Below, piece after piece: positions 63,984 through 64,000 of a DNA stretch of 64,000 bases. The notes under the pieces are model-generated. The model had not been told where the DNA came from. It ran no database searches and was given only the letters and a program-made list of their open reading frames with translations. This DNA comes from Alviniconcha marisindica. Lineage: Eukaryota > Mollusca > Gastropoda > Provannidae. Positions within the stretch are counted from its first letter, which is position 1; each line of letters begins with the position of its first letter. Location of the stretch: the NCBI GenBank assembly GCA_018857735.1, contig JABMCL010000295.1:242501-306500 (forward strand), read 5' to 3'. The position numbers were made by a program, and so were the translations under genes.

Positions 63984-64000
63984 GTTAGTTGTGTTGGTGT

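Overview
The window is animal genomic DNA: two intron-rich genes with GT-AG introns, long introns full of microsatellites, and many SINE copies. The repeat style and the invertebrate-type gene structures suggest a mollusc, most likely a gastropod. That placement is inference; no sequence search was possible.

Layout. (1) 1-5373: repeat-rich flank (SINE fragments, GT/CA/TA tracts, a ~250-300 bp tandem duplication) beyond the 3' end of SEC13; no gene recognised. (2) 5374-14186, minus strand: a complete SEC13 gene, ten coding exons and 314 residues, with every junction joining in phase. The first exon carries only the ATG. (3) 14187-21796: the region between the two divergent genes, holding a dense SINE cluster at 14.5-18.8 kb, a CA array, a ~120 bp GA tract, a LINE reverse-transcriptase relic near 20.2-20.5 kb, and a candidate promoter/5'UTR. 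(4) 21797-63983, plus strand: the 5' part of a CELSR/Flamingo/Starry night gene. One 3.7 kb exon encodes the N-terminus and nearly all of nine cadherin repeats. After a 14.7 kb intron, 20 small exons encode the EGF, laminin G, laminin-EGF and hormone-receptor modules and the start of the GAIN region (about 2327 residues so far). The rest of GAIN, the GPS, seven-pass region and tail lie beyond the window.

The two genes are not functionally linked by anything visible: SEC13 is a housekeeping coat and nuclear-pore protein, CELSR a planar-cell-polarity adhesion receptor.

The most unusual thing here is a recurring structure. Many introns hold tandem arrays whose unit is a copy of the adjacent exon edge with its splice site. 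Donor copies follow CELSR exons 2, 9, 14, 17 and 19. Acceptor copies precede CELSR exons 4 and 12 and SEC13 exon 8. Some introns are almost wholly built of such decoy splice sites, and after exon 19 the 48 bp units leave three donors in the same reading frame. I found this by eye; copy numbers are approximate where stated so.
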